Part shown: piece after piece, positions 17,758-27,237 of the stretch
Numbering within the stretch: the first letter of the stretch is position 1
Layout of the letters: each line of letters opens with the position of its first letter
Assembly (NCBI GenBank): GCA_003258405.1
Contig: QKPN01000008.1
Span: 181,952 to 245,951 of the forward strand
Source: Rhodobacteraceae bacterium DSL-40
GTDB lineage: Bacteria; Pseudomonadota; Alphaproteobacteria; Rhodobacterales; Rhodobacteraceae
DNA: 64,000 nt
Reading direction: 5' to 3'
Notes under the pieces: model-generated
Database searches by the model: none
What the model was told of the DNA's origin: nothing
Seen by the model: the letters and a program-made list of their open reading frames with translations, nothing else
Made by a program: the position numbers and the translations under genes

Positions 17758-20421
17758 TCAAGGTCGCCTGGAAACGAGAATGGCAATCGGCCTTTCAGCG
17801 AAGGCCTCGGGGATTTCCTCGCGGGAGAGATCCGCGCCGGTCAGAACGTCCGTCCAGCCCGGAGCGCAGGCCACGGCCGCCAGCGCGGCGCCGGGTCCGC
17901 GGGTTTCAGGCGGCAGAGCGACACCGACAAAGAGCTCGGTTTCCGGCGTCGCGCGGCGAAAGGCGATGATGCGGCCGCAGCCGGTTTCGATCGGCTCGTA
18001 GGTGCCCTCGGCAAAGAGCCGGGGCCGGGCGCGGCGGAAGCGGAGAAGGCTTGCCGTAAGCGCAAGCTTTTCGCGACCATCCCAGCTGGCCTCGGTGGTG
18101 CGCACGGTTTCAGGGAGCTCCGTGGCGAGGTGTTCCGCGCGGAGCGCGAAATCGACGGGCCTGCGGTTGTCTGGATCGACGAGGCTCTGCTCCCAGAGCT
18201 CAGCGCCCTGATAGATATCTGGTACGCCTGGCGCCGTGAGCTTGAGCGCGGTCTGCGCCAGCGATAGCCGGAGGGCATCCGGAGCGATCCGGGCCTCGAA
18301 GGTGCGGAAAGCCGAAAGGAATGCGCCGTCGCGTTCCAGGGCGCGGGCTACGAGCGCGGAAAGCGCATCCTCATAGGCCGGGTCGCCCTGAACCCAGCGG
18401 GTGTTGGCACCGGCCTCGCGGGCCGATTTCAGCATGGCTTCGGTTACACGAATACGGAAGGCTTCGAGCGCCTCCGCCGCGGGCAGGTCGCGCCATTCAA
18501 AAGGCCACGCGCCGAGAAGCAGCTGATAGAAGAAGTATTCCTCGTTGGGATCGACCGGCCTCTCCCGGTCGGCGAGCAGTTCCCGCCAGTGGGCCACCGA
18601 CTTCTCCCATTCGGGCAAGTGGAAGGTGAGTGCTGCGATGCGCATCCGCGCGTCTTCACCGCGTTTGGTGTCGTGGGTCGAGGTGGTTAGCATTGCGCGG
18701 GGCTCGCGAAGCTGTCGCGCGGTGTTGGCGGCGTGGAAGGCCTCGGGCGTGACCGGCGCGGAGCCGGGTTCACTGCCGACCTCGTTGAGCGCAATCATCG
18801 GATTCCAGCGATAGAGGGCCGTGTCCTCGAGCCCCTTAGCCATGACCGGGCCGCTGAGCTGCTGGAAGCAGGTGGCTGCGGCATGGATCGCGCGCTCGGC
18901 GTCGGGTCGCGCACGGGCGAGATCGAGCGTGAGAACGCTCCGCAGGAACTCGAAAATCCCGCTCTCGATGCCGGGCAGGGCGGTGCGGGCAGCAGCGATT
19001 GCGGCTTCGATCCTCGGACAGTCCTCTGCGGGCAGACCATTGGCATCGGCATAGGTGCGGTAGACACCGAAGGCTGCGATCACCTCGATGAGCCCGGCGC
19101 GAAGCGCGCTGCGGCCAAGATCGGCGGTGCGGCGGTCCCCGCGGGCAAGGGTATGCAGCCGGGAGGTCAGCGCCTCGCATTCCGCGGCCATCGGGCCTTC
19201 GAGGATGGCGCGCTTGCCGTCGAGCACGATGTCATGGGCCTTTTCCCGGCGGCCGGTGACCTCGCGCCAAAGGCGGACAAGCTCGGGGCCGGAGTCGGGG
19301 TTGATGAGGAGGCCCGCGAGAAGGTTGGTGACTTCGTAGCCGGTGGTTCCATCGGTCTGCCAGCTTTCCGGCAGGGTTTCGCCTGGGGCGAGGATCTTCT
19401 CGACGAGCAGCCAGAAAGGGCGCGCTGCTCTTGCGCGGAGGCGCGTGGTGTAGCCTTTCGGATCGGCGAGCCCGTCGATGTGGTCGATGCGAATTCCGTC
19501 GATCGTGCCATCGGCAATGAGGGCGAGAACGAGCCGGTGGGTTTCCTCGAAGATCTCGGGCTCCTCGACGCGCAGGCCGGCGAGATCGGAAATGGTGAAG
19601 AAGCGGCGGTAGTTTATGGCGTCATTCGCGAGCGTGAACTTCGCGGCACGCCAGAATTGCGCATCGGCAAGCGTGCCGAGCCGGGCGGCATCGCCGTTGT
19701 GGGCCGCGAGTGCGGTTTCGATTCCGGCGCGTGTTTCGGGATCATCCGCATGGGCGGCGGCGAGACCCGCCTTGAGGCGGCCCCATACCGGATCTCCGCC
19801 GGGCGTGTCGCCGGCGGCGGCAAAGGCATTGGCATGCGCCGCGAGCCGCGGGGCGCAGCCGAGTATTGCAGGATAGCACCGGGGGCAGATGGGCAGGCGG
19901 TGGGTGTCGTGGGCAAGGATGAAGAAGCCGTCGTCATCATATGCGAGGCGCAGGGCCTCGGTGCCGAGCAGATTGCCGAGACTGTCGCCAAGAAAGGGCA
20001 TGAGCACGTGGCCCGAAAGGCCGGGATGTCCGCTCCGCCAGTCGATGTCGAAACGGCTCGCGTGCGGGCTTTCGGGACCCCACTCGAGAACCGATAGCCA
20101 GAAGGCGTTCGTGCTTCCGCCTATACCCATGTGGTTCGGGACAAAGTCGAGCAGCAGGCCGAGGCCTTCGGCTCGGAAGGCGTCCGCCATGGTGCGGAAC
20201 CCTTCGGCGCCGCCGAGCTCGGGATTGAGCAGGTTGTGATCGATCCCGTCATAGCCGTGGGTGCTGCCTGGCCGTGCGGCGAAGACCGGGGAGAGATAGA
20301 CGTGGCTTACGCCGAGATCCGCAAGATAGGGCGCGATCGCGGCCGCGTCGGCAAACCCGAAGCCGCCATGGAGCTGGAGCCGGTAGGTGGCACGGGGGAA
20401 GGGACGGGATGTCTCTGTCAT
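17758..20421 (-). CDS. treY: Malto-oligosyltrehalose synthase (TreY)
   Basis: An 887-residue GH13 enzyme that converts the reducing end of a maltodextrin into a trehalose unit by intramolecular transglycosylation. Near the start are YRLQLHGGFGF and LSPVFAARPGSTHGYD, which are hallmark TreY sequences; further GH13 elements are DFVPNHMGIG, IDGIRIDHIDGL (nucleophile Asp) and LLVEKIL (general acid Glu). Length is in the family range (700-900). The ATG at 20421 follows GAGGCGAAAG; a GTG one codon earlier is also open. It follows treZ by 42 bp, so glgX, treZ and treY form one transcript: GlgX supplies dextrins, TreY makes the terminal trehalosyl group, TreZ releases it. Confidence 0.96.
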   Translation of the reverse strand: MTETSRPFPRATYRLQLHGGFGFADAAAIAPYLADLGVSHVYLSPVFAARPGSTHGYDGIDHNLLNPELGGAEGFRTMADAFRAEGLGLLLDFVPNHMGIGGSTNAFWLSVLEWGPESPHASRFDIDWRSGHPGLSGHVLMPFLGDSLGNLLGTEALRLAYDDDGFFILAHDTHRLPICPRCYPAILGCAPRLAAHANAFAAAGDTPGGDPVWGRLKAGLAAAHADDPETRAGIETALAAHNGDAARLGTLADAQFWRAAKFTLANDAINYRRFFTISDLAGLRVEEPEIFEETHRLVLALIADGTIDGIRIDHIDGLADPKGYTTRLRARAARPFWLLVEKILAPGETLPESWQTDGTTGYEVTNLLAGLLINPDSGPELVRLWREVTGRREKAHDIVLDGKRAILEGPMAAECEALTSRLHTLARGDRRTADLGRSALRAGLIEVIAAFGVYRTYADANGLPAEDCPRIEAAIAAARTALPGIESGIFEFLRSVLTLDLARARPDAERAIHAAATCFQQLSGPVMAKGLEDTALYRWNPMIALNEVGSEPGSAPVTPEAFHAANTARQLREPRAMLTTSTHDTKRGEDARMRIAALTFHLPEWEKSVAHWRELLADRERPVDPNEEYFFYQLLLGAWPFEWRDLPAAEALEAFRIRVTEAMLKSAREAGANTRWVQGDPAYEDALSALVARALERDGAFLSAFRTFEARIAPDALRLSLAQTALKLTAPGVPDIYQGAELWEQSLVDPDNRRPVDFALRAEHLATELPETVRTTEASWDGREKLALTASLLRFRRARPRLFAEGTYEPIETGCGRIIAFRRATPETELFVGVALPPETRGPGAALAAVACAPGWTDVLTGADLSREEIPEAFAERPIAILVSRRP

Positions 20422-20463
20422 CACTTTCGCCTCGAAATCTCGAACGAGCGGGGGATGCCGCGC

Positions 20464-22272
20464 TCACGGCAGAGCGGGCAGCTCGGTGGTGAAGGCCGTG
20501 CCATACGGCGGCATGTCGCCGGATTTCCCGGCGCCCTGTTCGGCATGAAACAGCTTGCCCGGCAGGTCCGGTGCCGCGCGCGATGTCGCGGTGAGGTTTG
20601 CGCGCATGTGAACGGCGCGGCCGGCGAGGGCCCAGGACACCGCGATCACGCCTTCCTCCGCCGCGAGTATCCGGCCGCAGTTGCCGCCCGTGGCCGCGAG
20701 ATGCGGTGTGATCGTCTTCGCACGTTGGGCGAGAAGATCGCGGACGAATGCCCGCCACGCGGTGCCCTCCGGGCTTTCGGCGGCCTGCCAGTCGATCTTC
20801 GAGGCAGTGAAGGTCGAGAGCGCGTTCGGGTCCGGGATTGTTGCGCGAAGTGCCGGGTCCTCGAAGGCGGCGAAGGCCCCGAACTCGCGGCGGCGCCCCT
20901 CGCGGACAATCTCCGCCAGCTCCCCCTCGAAATCGGTGAAGAAGGCGAAAGGCCGCGTTTCACCCCATTCCTCGCCCATGAAAAGGAGCGGGATATGCGG
21001 CGAAAGCAGCAGGATTGCGGTGAGGGTCCGGACGAGAGGCGCAGGGGCCAGAGGCAGGAGCCGTTCGCCGAAAGCGCGGTTTCCGGTCTGGTCGTGGTTC
21101 TGAAGAAAATCGACGAAGGCTGCGGGCGGGAGGTGTGTGGAAGGATGGCCCTGCGCCGCGCCGCTAACGGGGGAGGTCTCCCCCTGATAGACAAAGCCTT
21201 CGGCCAGGGCGCGCGCCATCTTGGCCCAGCGGTCTTCGGTGAAATCGGCGTAGTAGCCTTCGGACTCACCGGTTGCGATCACATGCGCGATGTTGTGGAA
21301 GTCGTCGTTCCACTCGCCGGTATAGAGTGGCACGCCACCCTCCTGATCGCGTTCATGCAGCGCGGTGATGTTGCGGTTGTCCTCGGTGGTCAGATGAATC
21401 CGGCGGTCGGGGAAGGCCGCACGGATCGCGCGGGCGATCTCGACAAGGATTTCAGGGTCGGAGTCCGGATCGCGAACATTGTCGATGGCATCGAGCCGGA
21501 GGCCGTCGAGGCGGAACTCCTCGATCCAGTAGAGCGCGTTCTCGATGAAGAAGCGGCGGACCGGGAATTTTGCGTAGTCTATCGCCGCTCCCCATGGCGT
21601 GCCGCGCTCCGGATCGAAGAAGTCCGGCGCGTAGGCGTGGATGTAGTTCCCGTCGGGCCCGAAGTGGTTGTAGACGACATCAAGCAGCACCATGAGCCCA
21701 TGCCCGTGGGCGGCATCGATGAAGGCTTTCATGTCCTCGGGCGTGCCGTAGGCGCGATGCGGGGCGAAGGGGAGCACTCCGTCGTATCCCCAGCCGCGCT
21801 CGCCGGAGAACTGGGCCACGGGCATGATCTCGACGGCGGTGATGCCGGTCTCGGCAAGATGAGGCAGTTTCTCGATCGCGGCGCGAAAGGTACCCTCCGG
21901 AGTAAAGGTTCCGATGTGGATCTCGGAGATGACTGCCTCCTCCCATGGGCGCCCCGGCCAATCCGGGATGCGCCACTCATAGGCATGAGGATCACAGAGG
22001 CGAGACGGGTCGTGGACGGAGTCGGCCTGCGCGCGGGCGGCGGGATCAGGCACGGCGAGACCATCCGGCAGGATGAAGGCATAGGGGTCGCCGGGCCGGG
22101 CCGCGGCGATCTCGATGTCGAACCACCCTTCAGCGGCGGCGTGCATGGCATGCTCGGCTCCGCCATGCCGGAGCGAGAGGGACGCAAGCCCGGGCGCCCA
22201 GAGGCGGAAGCGGGCGCCCTTGTCGAGAAGCTGGGGGCCCCAGAGGGTGATGGCGGATCCGTCGCCGCTCAT
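20464..22272 (-). CDS. treZ: Malto-oligosyltrehalose trehalohydrolase (TreZ)
   Basis: A 602-residue GH13 enzyme that cuts trehalose from maltooligosyl-trehalose made by TreY. It starts with a CBM48-like beta domain (WGPQLLDKGARFRLWAP) and has the GH13 conserved regions DVVYNHFGPDGNY, GLRLDAIDNV (nucleophile Asp), LTTEDNRN (general acid Glu) and FLQNHDQTGNRA, the latter being typical for TreZ. Its ATG overlaps the glgX stop by four bases (ATGA at 22272-22269), and a GGAGGG lies about ten bases upstream inside glgX. Confidence 0.96.
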   Translation of the reverse strand: MSGDGSAITLWGPQLLDKGARFRLWAPGLASLSLRHGGAEHAMHAAAEGWFDIEIAAARPGDPYAFILPDGLAVPDPAARAQADSVHDPSRLCDPHAYEWRIPDWPGRPWEEAVISEIHIGTFTPEGTFRAAIEKLPHLAETGITAVEIMPVAQFSGERGWGYDGVLPFAPHRAYGTPEDMKAFIDAAHGHGLMVLLDVVYNHFGPDGNYIHAYAPDFFDPERGTPWGAAIDYAKFPVRRFFIENALYWIEEFRLDGLRLDAIDNVRDPDSDPEILVEIARAIRAAFPDRRIHLTTEDNRNITALHERDQEGGVPLYTGEWNDDFHNIAHVIATGESEGYYADFTEDRWAKMARALAEGFVYQGETSPVSGAAQGHPSTHLPPAAFVDFLQNHDQTGNRAFGERLLPLAPAPLVRTLTAILLLSPHIPLLFMGEEWGETRPFAFFTDFEGELAEIVREGRRREFGAFAAFEDPALRATIPDPNALSTFTASKIDWQAAESPEGTAWRAFVRDLLAQRAKTITPHLAATGGNCGRILAAEEGVIAVSWALAGRAVHMRANLTATSRAAPDLPGKLFHAEQGAGKSGDMPPYGTAFTTELPALP

Positions 22273-24359
22273 CGAGTCCGGCCCTCCAGAACCTTGAGGC
22301 TCCGGCCTTCGACACTGATCGGGGTTTCGAGCGACGCTGGCAGCCCGACGCGGGAGGCAAGCCCGGTCGCGGTATCGACCAGAAGCGACCAGCGGCTCTC
22401 TCCGGCGGCGCCGGAAAGGTTGAACTCAACCGGCTCGAAATGGGCATTGAAAAGCATGAGTGCACGGCGCTCCGGGGTTGAGAGCATCATGGCGAGCGTC
22501 CGCGTTTCGCCATTGTCCCAATCCTCCTGTTCCATGGAAGCCCCGTCGGGGCGCAGCCAGGAGGCGGTGATCTGGGGGCGGCCTTCGGGAATGTTGTGGA
22601 TGTAGTTGGGATAACGGAAGAGCACGTTCGATTTGCGCAGCGCGATCATGGCGGCGACGAAATCGCGGAAGGCAGCATCGCGTTCGGACATGCCCGAAAG
22701 ATCGAGCCAGTTCGCGGGCGCGTCCTGACAGTAGGTGTTGTTGTTACCGTCCTGCGTTCGGCCGATCTCGTCGCCCATCAGGATCATCGGCGTGCCTTGG
22801 GAGAGCAGCATTGTCGCGGCCATTGCGCGGCGCAGGCGGTCCCGGAGATCGAGAACCTCCTCATCCTCGGTCGGGCCTTCGGCGCCGCAGTTCCAGCTCT
22901 TGTTGTCGTCGTGGCCGTCGCGGTTGTCCTCGCCGTTCGCCTCGTTGTGCTTGTCGTTGTAGGACACCGTGTCCATCAGGGTGAAGCCGTCGTGGGCGGT
23001 GATGAAGTTGACGCTGGCCCACGGTCTGCGGCCGCGCTTGTCGAAGAGACCGGCGGAGCCCATGAGATTGGCCGAGAGACCCGCAGTCTGGCCTCCGTCG
23101 CCCTTCCAGAACGAGCGTATCGTGTCGCGATACTGGTCGTTCCACTCGGCCCAGCCCGGGGGGAAGTTCCCGACCTGATAGCCATAGGGGCCGGTGTCCC
23201 AAGGTTCGGCGATGAGCTTGACGCGACTGAGCACCGGGTCCTGCCGGACCGCATCGAGAAAGGTCGCGTCCGAGCTGAACGTGTCGCGGTCGCGCCCGAG
23301 CGAGCTCGCGAGGTCGAAGCGGAACCCGTCGACATGGCAGGTCTCGACCCAGTAGCGCAGGCTGTCCATCACCATCTGCAGGACGCGGTTGTTCTTGAGG
23401 TTGACCGTGTTCCCGCAACCGGTGGTGTCATAATAGTAGCGCGGGTCGTCCGCCAGAATGTAGTAGGAGGCGTTGTCTATGCCGCGGAAGCTGAGCGTCG
23501 GGCCCATCTGGTTGCCTTCGGCGGTGTGGTTGTAGACCACGTCGAGGATCACCTCGATGTTCGCCTCGTGGAGTCTGCGGACCATGAGCTTGAATTCGTG
23601 CAGGTCCGAGCCCGGCGACAGGTATCGCGTCGCGGGGGCGAAGAAGCCGATGGTGTTGTAGCCCCAGTAGTTGGTCAGCCCCTTCTCGATCAGATAGCGG
23701 TCATCGAAGAAGGCCTGTACCGGCATGAGTTCGACGGCGGTGACACCGAGCTTCACCAGATGGTCGATCGCGCGCGGATCGGCGAGGCCGGAGAAGGTTC
23801 CGCGGAGCTTGTCGGGGATTTCGGCGTTGAGCGCCGTAAACCCCTTCACATGCGCTTCATAGATGATCGTTTCGGCCCAGGGATGTGCGGGCGGGGCATC
23901 CCGCCCCCAGGTGACGGCGGCGTCAACGACCACGCATTTCGGCATCACGAAAGCGGAGTTCCTACGGTCGTAGGAGAGATCGGCGGAGCGGTGCCCGATC
24001 CGGTAGCCGAAGACACTGTCATGCCAGTGAATCTCGCCATCGAGCTGCTTGGCATAGGGATCGAGCAGGAGCTTGTTGGGGTTGAAGCGATGGCCGTGGT
24101 GCGGCTCGTACGGCCCATGCACGCGATAGCCGTAGAGCTGGCCCGGACGGACATCCGGCAGGTAGCCGTGCCAGACTTCATGGGTGTATTCCGGCAGGGG
24201 AACGCGCGCGATTTCCCGGCGGCCGCGGCTGTCGAAGAGGCAGAGCTCCACCTTGCTGGCATGGGCGGAAAACAGGGCGAAGTTGACACCGGACCCGTCC
24301 CACGTTGCGCCCAGCGGAAAGGGACTTCCTTCCTTAACCGTGTAGCCCTGGATTTCCAT
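22269..24359 (-). CDS. glgX: Glycogen debranching enzyme (GlgX, isoamylase type)
   Basis: A 696-residue GH13 enzyme that cleaves alpha-1,6 branches of limit-digested glycogen. An N-terminal CBM48 region (PLGATWDGSGVNFALFSAHA) precedes the catalytic barrel with DVVYNHTAEG, FRFDLASSLGR (nucleophile Asp), KLIAEPWDTGPYGYQVG (general acid Glu) and NFITAHDGFTLMD. Length is standard. It is the first gene of the glgX-treZ-treY operon. The 166 bp upstream (24360-24525) should hold the promoter, but no clear boxes were seen. Together the operon turns stored glycogen into trehalose, a compatible solute; osmotic control is plausible but not visible in sequence. Confidence 0.95.
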   Translation of the reverse strand: MEIQGYTVKEGSPFPLGATWDGSGVNFALFSAHASKVELCLFDSRGRREIARVPLPEYTHEVWHGYLPDVRPGQLYGYRVHGPYEPHHGHRFNPNKLLLDPYAKQLDGEIHWHDSVFGYRIGHRSADLSYDRRNSAFVMPKCVVVDAAVTWGRDAPPAHPWAETIIYEAHVKGFTALNAEIPDKLRGTFSGLADPRAIDHLVKLGVTAVELMPVQAFFDDRYLIEKGLTNYWGYNTIGFFAPATRYLSPGSDLHEFKLMVRRLHEANIEVILDVVYNHTAEGNQMGPTLSFRGIDNASYYILADDPRYYYDTTGCGNTVNLKNNRVLQMVMDSLRYWVETCHVDGFRFDLASSLGRDRDTFSSDATFLDAVRQDPVLSRVKLIAEPWDTGPYGYQVGNFPPGWAEWNDQYRDTIRSFWKGDGGQTAGLSANLMGSAGLFDKRGRRPWASVNFITAHDGFTLMDTVSYNDKHNEANGEDNRDGHDDNKSWNCGAEGPTEDEEVLDLRDRLRRAMAATMLLSQGTPMILMGDEIGRTQDGNNNTYCQDAPANWLDLSGMSERDAAFRDFVAAMIALRKSNVLFRYPNYIHNIPEGRPQITASWLRPDGASMEQEDWDNGETRTLAMMLSTPERRALMLFNAHFEPVEFNLSGAAGESRWSLLVDTATGLASRVGLPASLETPISVEGRSLKVLEGRTR

Positions 24360-24477
24360 GCCTCGCCTTCCTGCTCAGGTTGTGCCCCTCCCGGCGGGGC
24401 TTCTTGCATGCAGGATGGAGCTCCGGGCGCGAATGGCAAGGTGTGCCGGGGCCCGTGGAGGCAGGATCGTGTTTTTC

Positions 24478-24506
24478 CTGTGCGGCCGGGATGTCCGGCC
24501 GTACAG
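24478..24506. terminator. Hairpin after the pyruvyl transferase gene
   Basis: A 12-bp stem with one G-U pair (left arm 24478-24489, right arm 24495-24506, 5-nt loop) lies 20 bp beyond the stop of the minus-strand gene ending at 24526. No U run follows on that strand. It could end the transcript or insulate the glgX promoter. Confidence 0.45.
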
Positions 24507-24525
24507 AGCTTGTGCAGTCCCGACC

Positions 24526-25644
24526 TCAGGCGGCCTCGGCTCGGGCTTCGCTGAGCGCGCCGAGCAGGAAATCGGATGAGCTTTCGCGAAGTCTGTCAAG
24601 GCGGGCACCGACGGTGGCGTAGTCGATCGGGCGGGCTGCGATTGCGGAGGCCTCGGCAGGGTCATCGCCGGTAAAGATCCGGTCGGCGAGCCCGAGTTGA
24701 TCGAGCAGCGATGTGAAACGGTCGACACCACGGCCGCGATTCGGGATCGAGATGAAGTTTCGTTCGAAGAGGATCGAGAACACCGTGCCGTGGAAGGAAT
24801 CCGTCACCACGAAGTTCGCGTCCTGAAAGGCGCGGAGCCAGGCGGGGATATCAGGTTTCGCGCCACCCTTCCGGATCGTGATCTCGTTGGCCCGTCCGAT
24901 GCCGGGGCAGGTGGCGATCACCGTGCCACAGATGTCGCGGGCGAAGGATGTGCGGTCGAGCACGTAGTTGAGAACGGCGCCGCGTGGCGGCGGGGGAGCC
25001 TTGGCGGCGATTGCGGCATAGTGCGCGCGATCGAGCAGCAGGGTGGGGTCGAGGCAGAGCGCGGCATCGGGTCGCCCGAGGGTGGTCCGGCAGATCTGGA
25101 CGCCGCTTGTCTCGCGGGCCGATACAGCGTCGAAGCGGGCCAGCAGTCGTGAGGCTTCCTCGGTCTTGCGCGGATAGGCCCAGTCCTTCTGGCCGAAGGA
25201 GGCGGCGTAGGAGATTCGGCGCACTCCCGGATCTTCCACGAAATCGAGGAAGTAGATCATGTGGTTGTCATCGCCGTGATACTCGAAGCGCCAGACCTGG
25301 TCGCTGCCAACGACGACTGCATCGAGACCGAGTTGACGCAGAGCGCGGGAAAACTGCTCTCTTGTGCGCAGGATGCCGGTCCTGTTGGGGAGATGCTCGG
25401 CAATGAACGGATAGTGGATCGCGCGCTCCCGTTCGCGGGCGCGCAGGTCGCCGATGTTCTGGCCCGGAACGGTCTGGAGAACGCGCAGGGCCGCGCGGGT
25501 CCAGATTGGCCGCTCGGCCTTCTTGGAGAGGAGCACGGGTGTCTTTCCCGCGTTTTCCAGCGCCTTGTAGAGCGCGGCGGCTTGCAGGATGCCGCCGTAG
25601 TTGTTGTGCAGTGGCAGCGTCAGTATGCCCACGCGCTGTGTCAT
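24526..25644 (-). CDS. Polysaccharide pyruvyl transferase family protein
   Basis: A 372-residue protein of the PF04230 family, which adds ketal-linked pyruvate to sugars of exopolysaccharides or cell-wall glycans, or in some members does related transfers. Features seen: N-terminal GILTLPLHNNYGGILQAAAL, the VVGSDQVWR motif near residue 113, ISYAASFG near residue 142, and VTDSFHGTVFSI near residue 285, all standard for the family. AAGGAG nine bases upstream of the ATG supports the start. It is monocistronic, with no glycosyltransferase or exporter genes beside it, so its acceptor is unknown. Confidence 0.87.
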   Translation of the reverse strand: MTQRVGILTLPLHNNYGGILQAAALYKALENAGKTPVLLSKKAERPIWTRAALRVLQTVPGQNIGDLRARERERAIHYPFIAEHLPNRTGILRTREQFSRALRQLGLDAVVVGSDQVWRFEYHGDDNHMIYFLDFVEDPGVRRISYAASFGQKDWAYPRKTEEASRLLARFDAVSARETSGVQICRTTLGRPDAALCLDPTLLLDRAHYAAIAAKAPPPPRGAVLNYVLDRTSFARDICGTVIATCPGIGRANEITIRKGGAKPDIPAWLRAFQDANFVVTDSFHGTVFSILFERNFISIPNRGRGVDRFTSLLDQLGLADRIFTGDDPAEASAIAARPIDYATVGARLDRLRESSSDFLLGALSEARAEAA

Positions 25645-25826
25645 GGCCCGACTCCTTCACGTCCTTCACGGATGGTTTCCCGATCGTGCCCCACCCCGGG
25701 ACCGTTCCCGGCACCCGTCTGGGTCCGGTTATGGTTAACGGACTATGGAAGTCGCAAAGCGTGTAGCGGTCAAGCATAACATGTGCGTGATGCGGGGATC
25801 CGCCGATGGCCCTCGCAAAGTCGTCC

Positions 25827-25849
25827 CCGCGGGGAAAGATTCCCCGCGG
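25827..25849 (-). terminator. Probable terminator of the second MFS gene
   Basis: CCGCGGGGA (25827-25835) pairs with TCCCCGCGG (25841-25849); with one more A-T pair the stem is 10 bp with a 3-nt loop. It sits immediately after the MFS stop on the minus strand. Only a short T3 follows about ten bases on. Confidence 0.55.
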
Positions 25850-27013
25850 CTACCGGCGTCTGGCGTCGAAATAGGCGAGACCCAGTGCCGCGAGGCCGGC
25901 CAGCGCGAGGGCTGCGCCGACCCAGCCGGTGGAGGCCCAACCGAATCCCGCCGCGAGGGCAAGGCCTGCGAGGAAGGGACCGATCGCATTGGCGAGGTTG
26001 AAGGCGGCATGGTTCATCGCTGCGGCCAGGGTCTGCGCATCGCCGGCTACATCCATCAGGCGTGTCTGGAGCGGGATGAAGACCCCGGCTGTCGCTCCGA
26101 GGAGAAAGACCATCAGGATCATGAGCGGCCAGTTTCCCATCACCAATGCATAGAACGCCGGGGTGATGGTCATGCCGGCCAACAGTATCGCCGCGCCGCC
26201 GAAGATCGACCAGGAGGCGAGCCGCCCGGCGATCGGTGTGCCGATGGTCGCACCTATCCCGAATGCGGAGAGGGCAAGCGGTATCGCCCAGGCCGGGGCA
26301 TGGGCGGCCTGTATGAGTGCGGCCGAGAAGTAGGAATAGACTGCGAAGATACCGCCGAAGCCGATGGCGCCGACCAGAAGCGTGAGCCAGACGGCGCGGT
26401 TGGCGAAGGCGCCCAATTCCTGAAGCGGCCCGGCGGCAAGGTCGGGCCGGCCCTTGGGCACGAAGCGCCCGATCATCATGACGGAAATGAGGCCGATGGC
26501 GGCGACGAGCACGAAACAGGTGCGCCAACCGAAGGCCTGGCCGACCGCACCCGCCGCGGGGACGCCGATCACGTTGGCAATCGTGAGGCCGAGCATCACC
26601 TGGGCTACGCCCGCAGCCCGGCGTTCCTTGGGCTGGGCATTGGCGGCAACGAGCATGGCAATGCCGAGAAACGCGCCATGCGGCAAGCCCGCGATCACCC
26701 GGGCGGTGACCAGCCAGCCGATGCCGGGGGCGAAGGCGCCCGCGAGGTTTGCGATCGAGAAAGTGCCGATCAGCAGCATGAGAAGGAGCCGCCGCGGCAG
26801 ACGGGCCCCGAGCACGGCGAGGATCGGAGCTCCGATCACGACACCGAGCGCATAGGCGCTGACCGCATGACCTGCGACCGGTTCGGTAACGCCAAGACCC
26901 TTGGCGTAATAGGGCAGGAGGCCCATTGTTGCGAATTCCGACACGGCGATTGCGAACGCGCCAACGGCGAGAGACAGGACGGTAAGGCGCGCCTGGCGGG
27001 TTTGCGGCGTCAT
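25850..27013 (-). CDS. MFS transporter, AraJ/arabinose-efflux-like
   Basis: A 387-residue carrier with twelve predicted membrane helices. TM1 (FAIAVSEFATMGLLP) and the segment GARLPRRLLLMLL after TM2 are typical of the DHA1 AraJ/PbuE/chloramphenicol efflux group, and SEF..MGLLP is that group's TM1 motif. It would export a small compound by proton exchange; the substrate cannot be told. GGAG lies six bases upstream of the ATG. It stands alone, separated from the pyruvyl transferase by 205 bp and a hairpin. Confidence 0.88.
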   Translation of the reverse strand: MTPQTRQARLTVLSLAVGAFAIAVSEFATMGLLPYYAKGLGVTEPVAGHAVSAYALGVVIGAPILAVLGARLPRRLLLMLLIGTFSIANLAGAFAPGIGWLVTARVIAGLPHGAFLGIAMLVAANAQPKERRAAGVAQVMLGLTIANVIGVPAAGAVGQAFGWRTCFVLVAAIGLISVMMIGRFVPKGRPDLAAGPLQELGAFANRAVWLTLLVGAIGFGGIFAVYSYFSAALIQAAHAPAWAIPLALSAFGIGATIGTPIAGRLASWSIFGGAAILLAGMTITPAFYALVMGNWPLMILMVFLLGATAGVFIPLQTRLMDVAGDAQTLAAAMNHAAFNLANAIGPFLAGLALAAGFGWASTGWVGAALALAGLAALGLAYFDARRR

Positions 27014-27173
27014 GAGAAGCTCCGGGGGTCTAAAGGGACTCTGGCGCGGGCCGGATCCGGCGTTGCCGCGCCATGCCGGAGGCTAATGCTCCCGCGTGCA
27101 GACGTGCAAGGCCGAGCCGCGCAATTCAGCGCTTCATGTGATGCGGAAGTCGCAGGGGCAGCGGGTTACCGGA

Positions 27174-27202
27174 TTGGCATGCCGCATAATTTGCGGTATG
27201 TT
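27174..27202 (+). promoter_or_regulatory. ccdAB promoter with overlapping palindromes
   Basis: TTGGCA (27174-27179), a 17-bp spacer and TATGTT (27197-27202) form a good sigma-70 promoter. The palindrome GGCATGCC (27176-27183) covers the -35 box and CCGCA/TGCGG (27182-27186 and 27192-27196) fills the spacer. Such symmetry fits autoregulation by a CcdA-CcdB complex. AGGAGGGG just before the ccdA ATG is a strong ribosome binding site. Confidence 0.55.
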
Positions 27203-27237
27203 CTGGCATGTAATGAATACCCTTACAGGAGGGGCGT

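Noticed and set aside
20131..24554. Two long plus-strand frames opposite treZ and glgX (824 and 652 codons)
   Set aside because: Mirror frames of GH13 genes; no family motif, composition typical of shadows.
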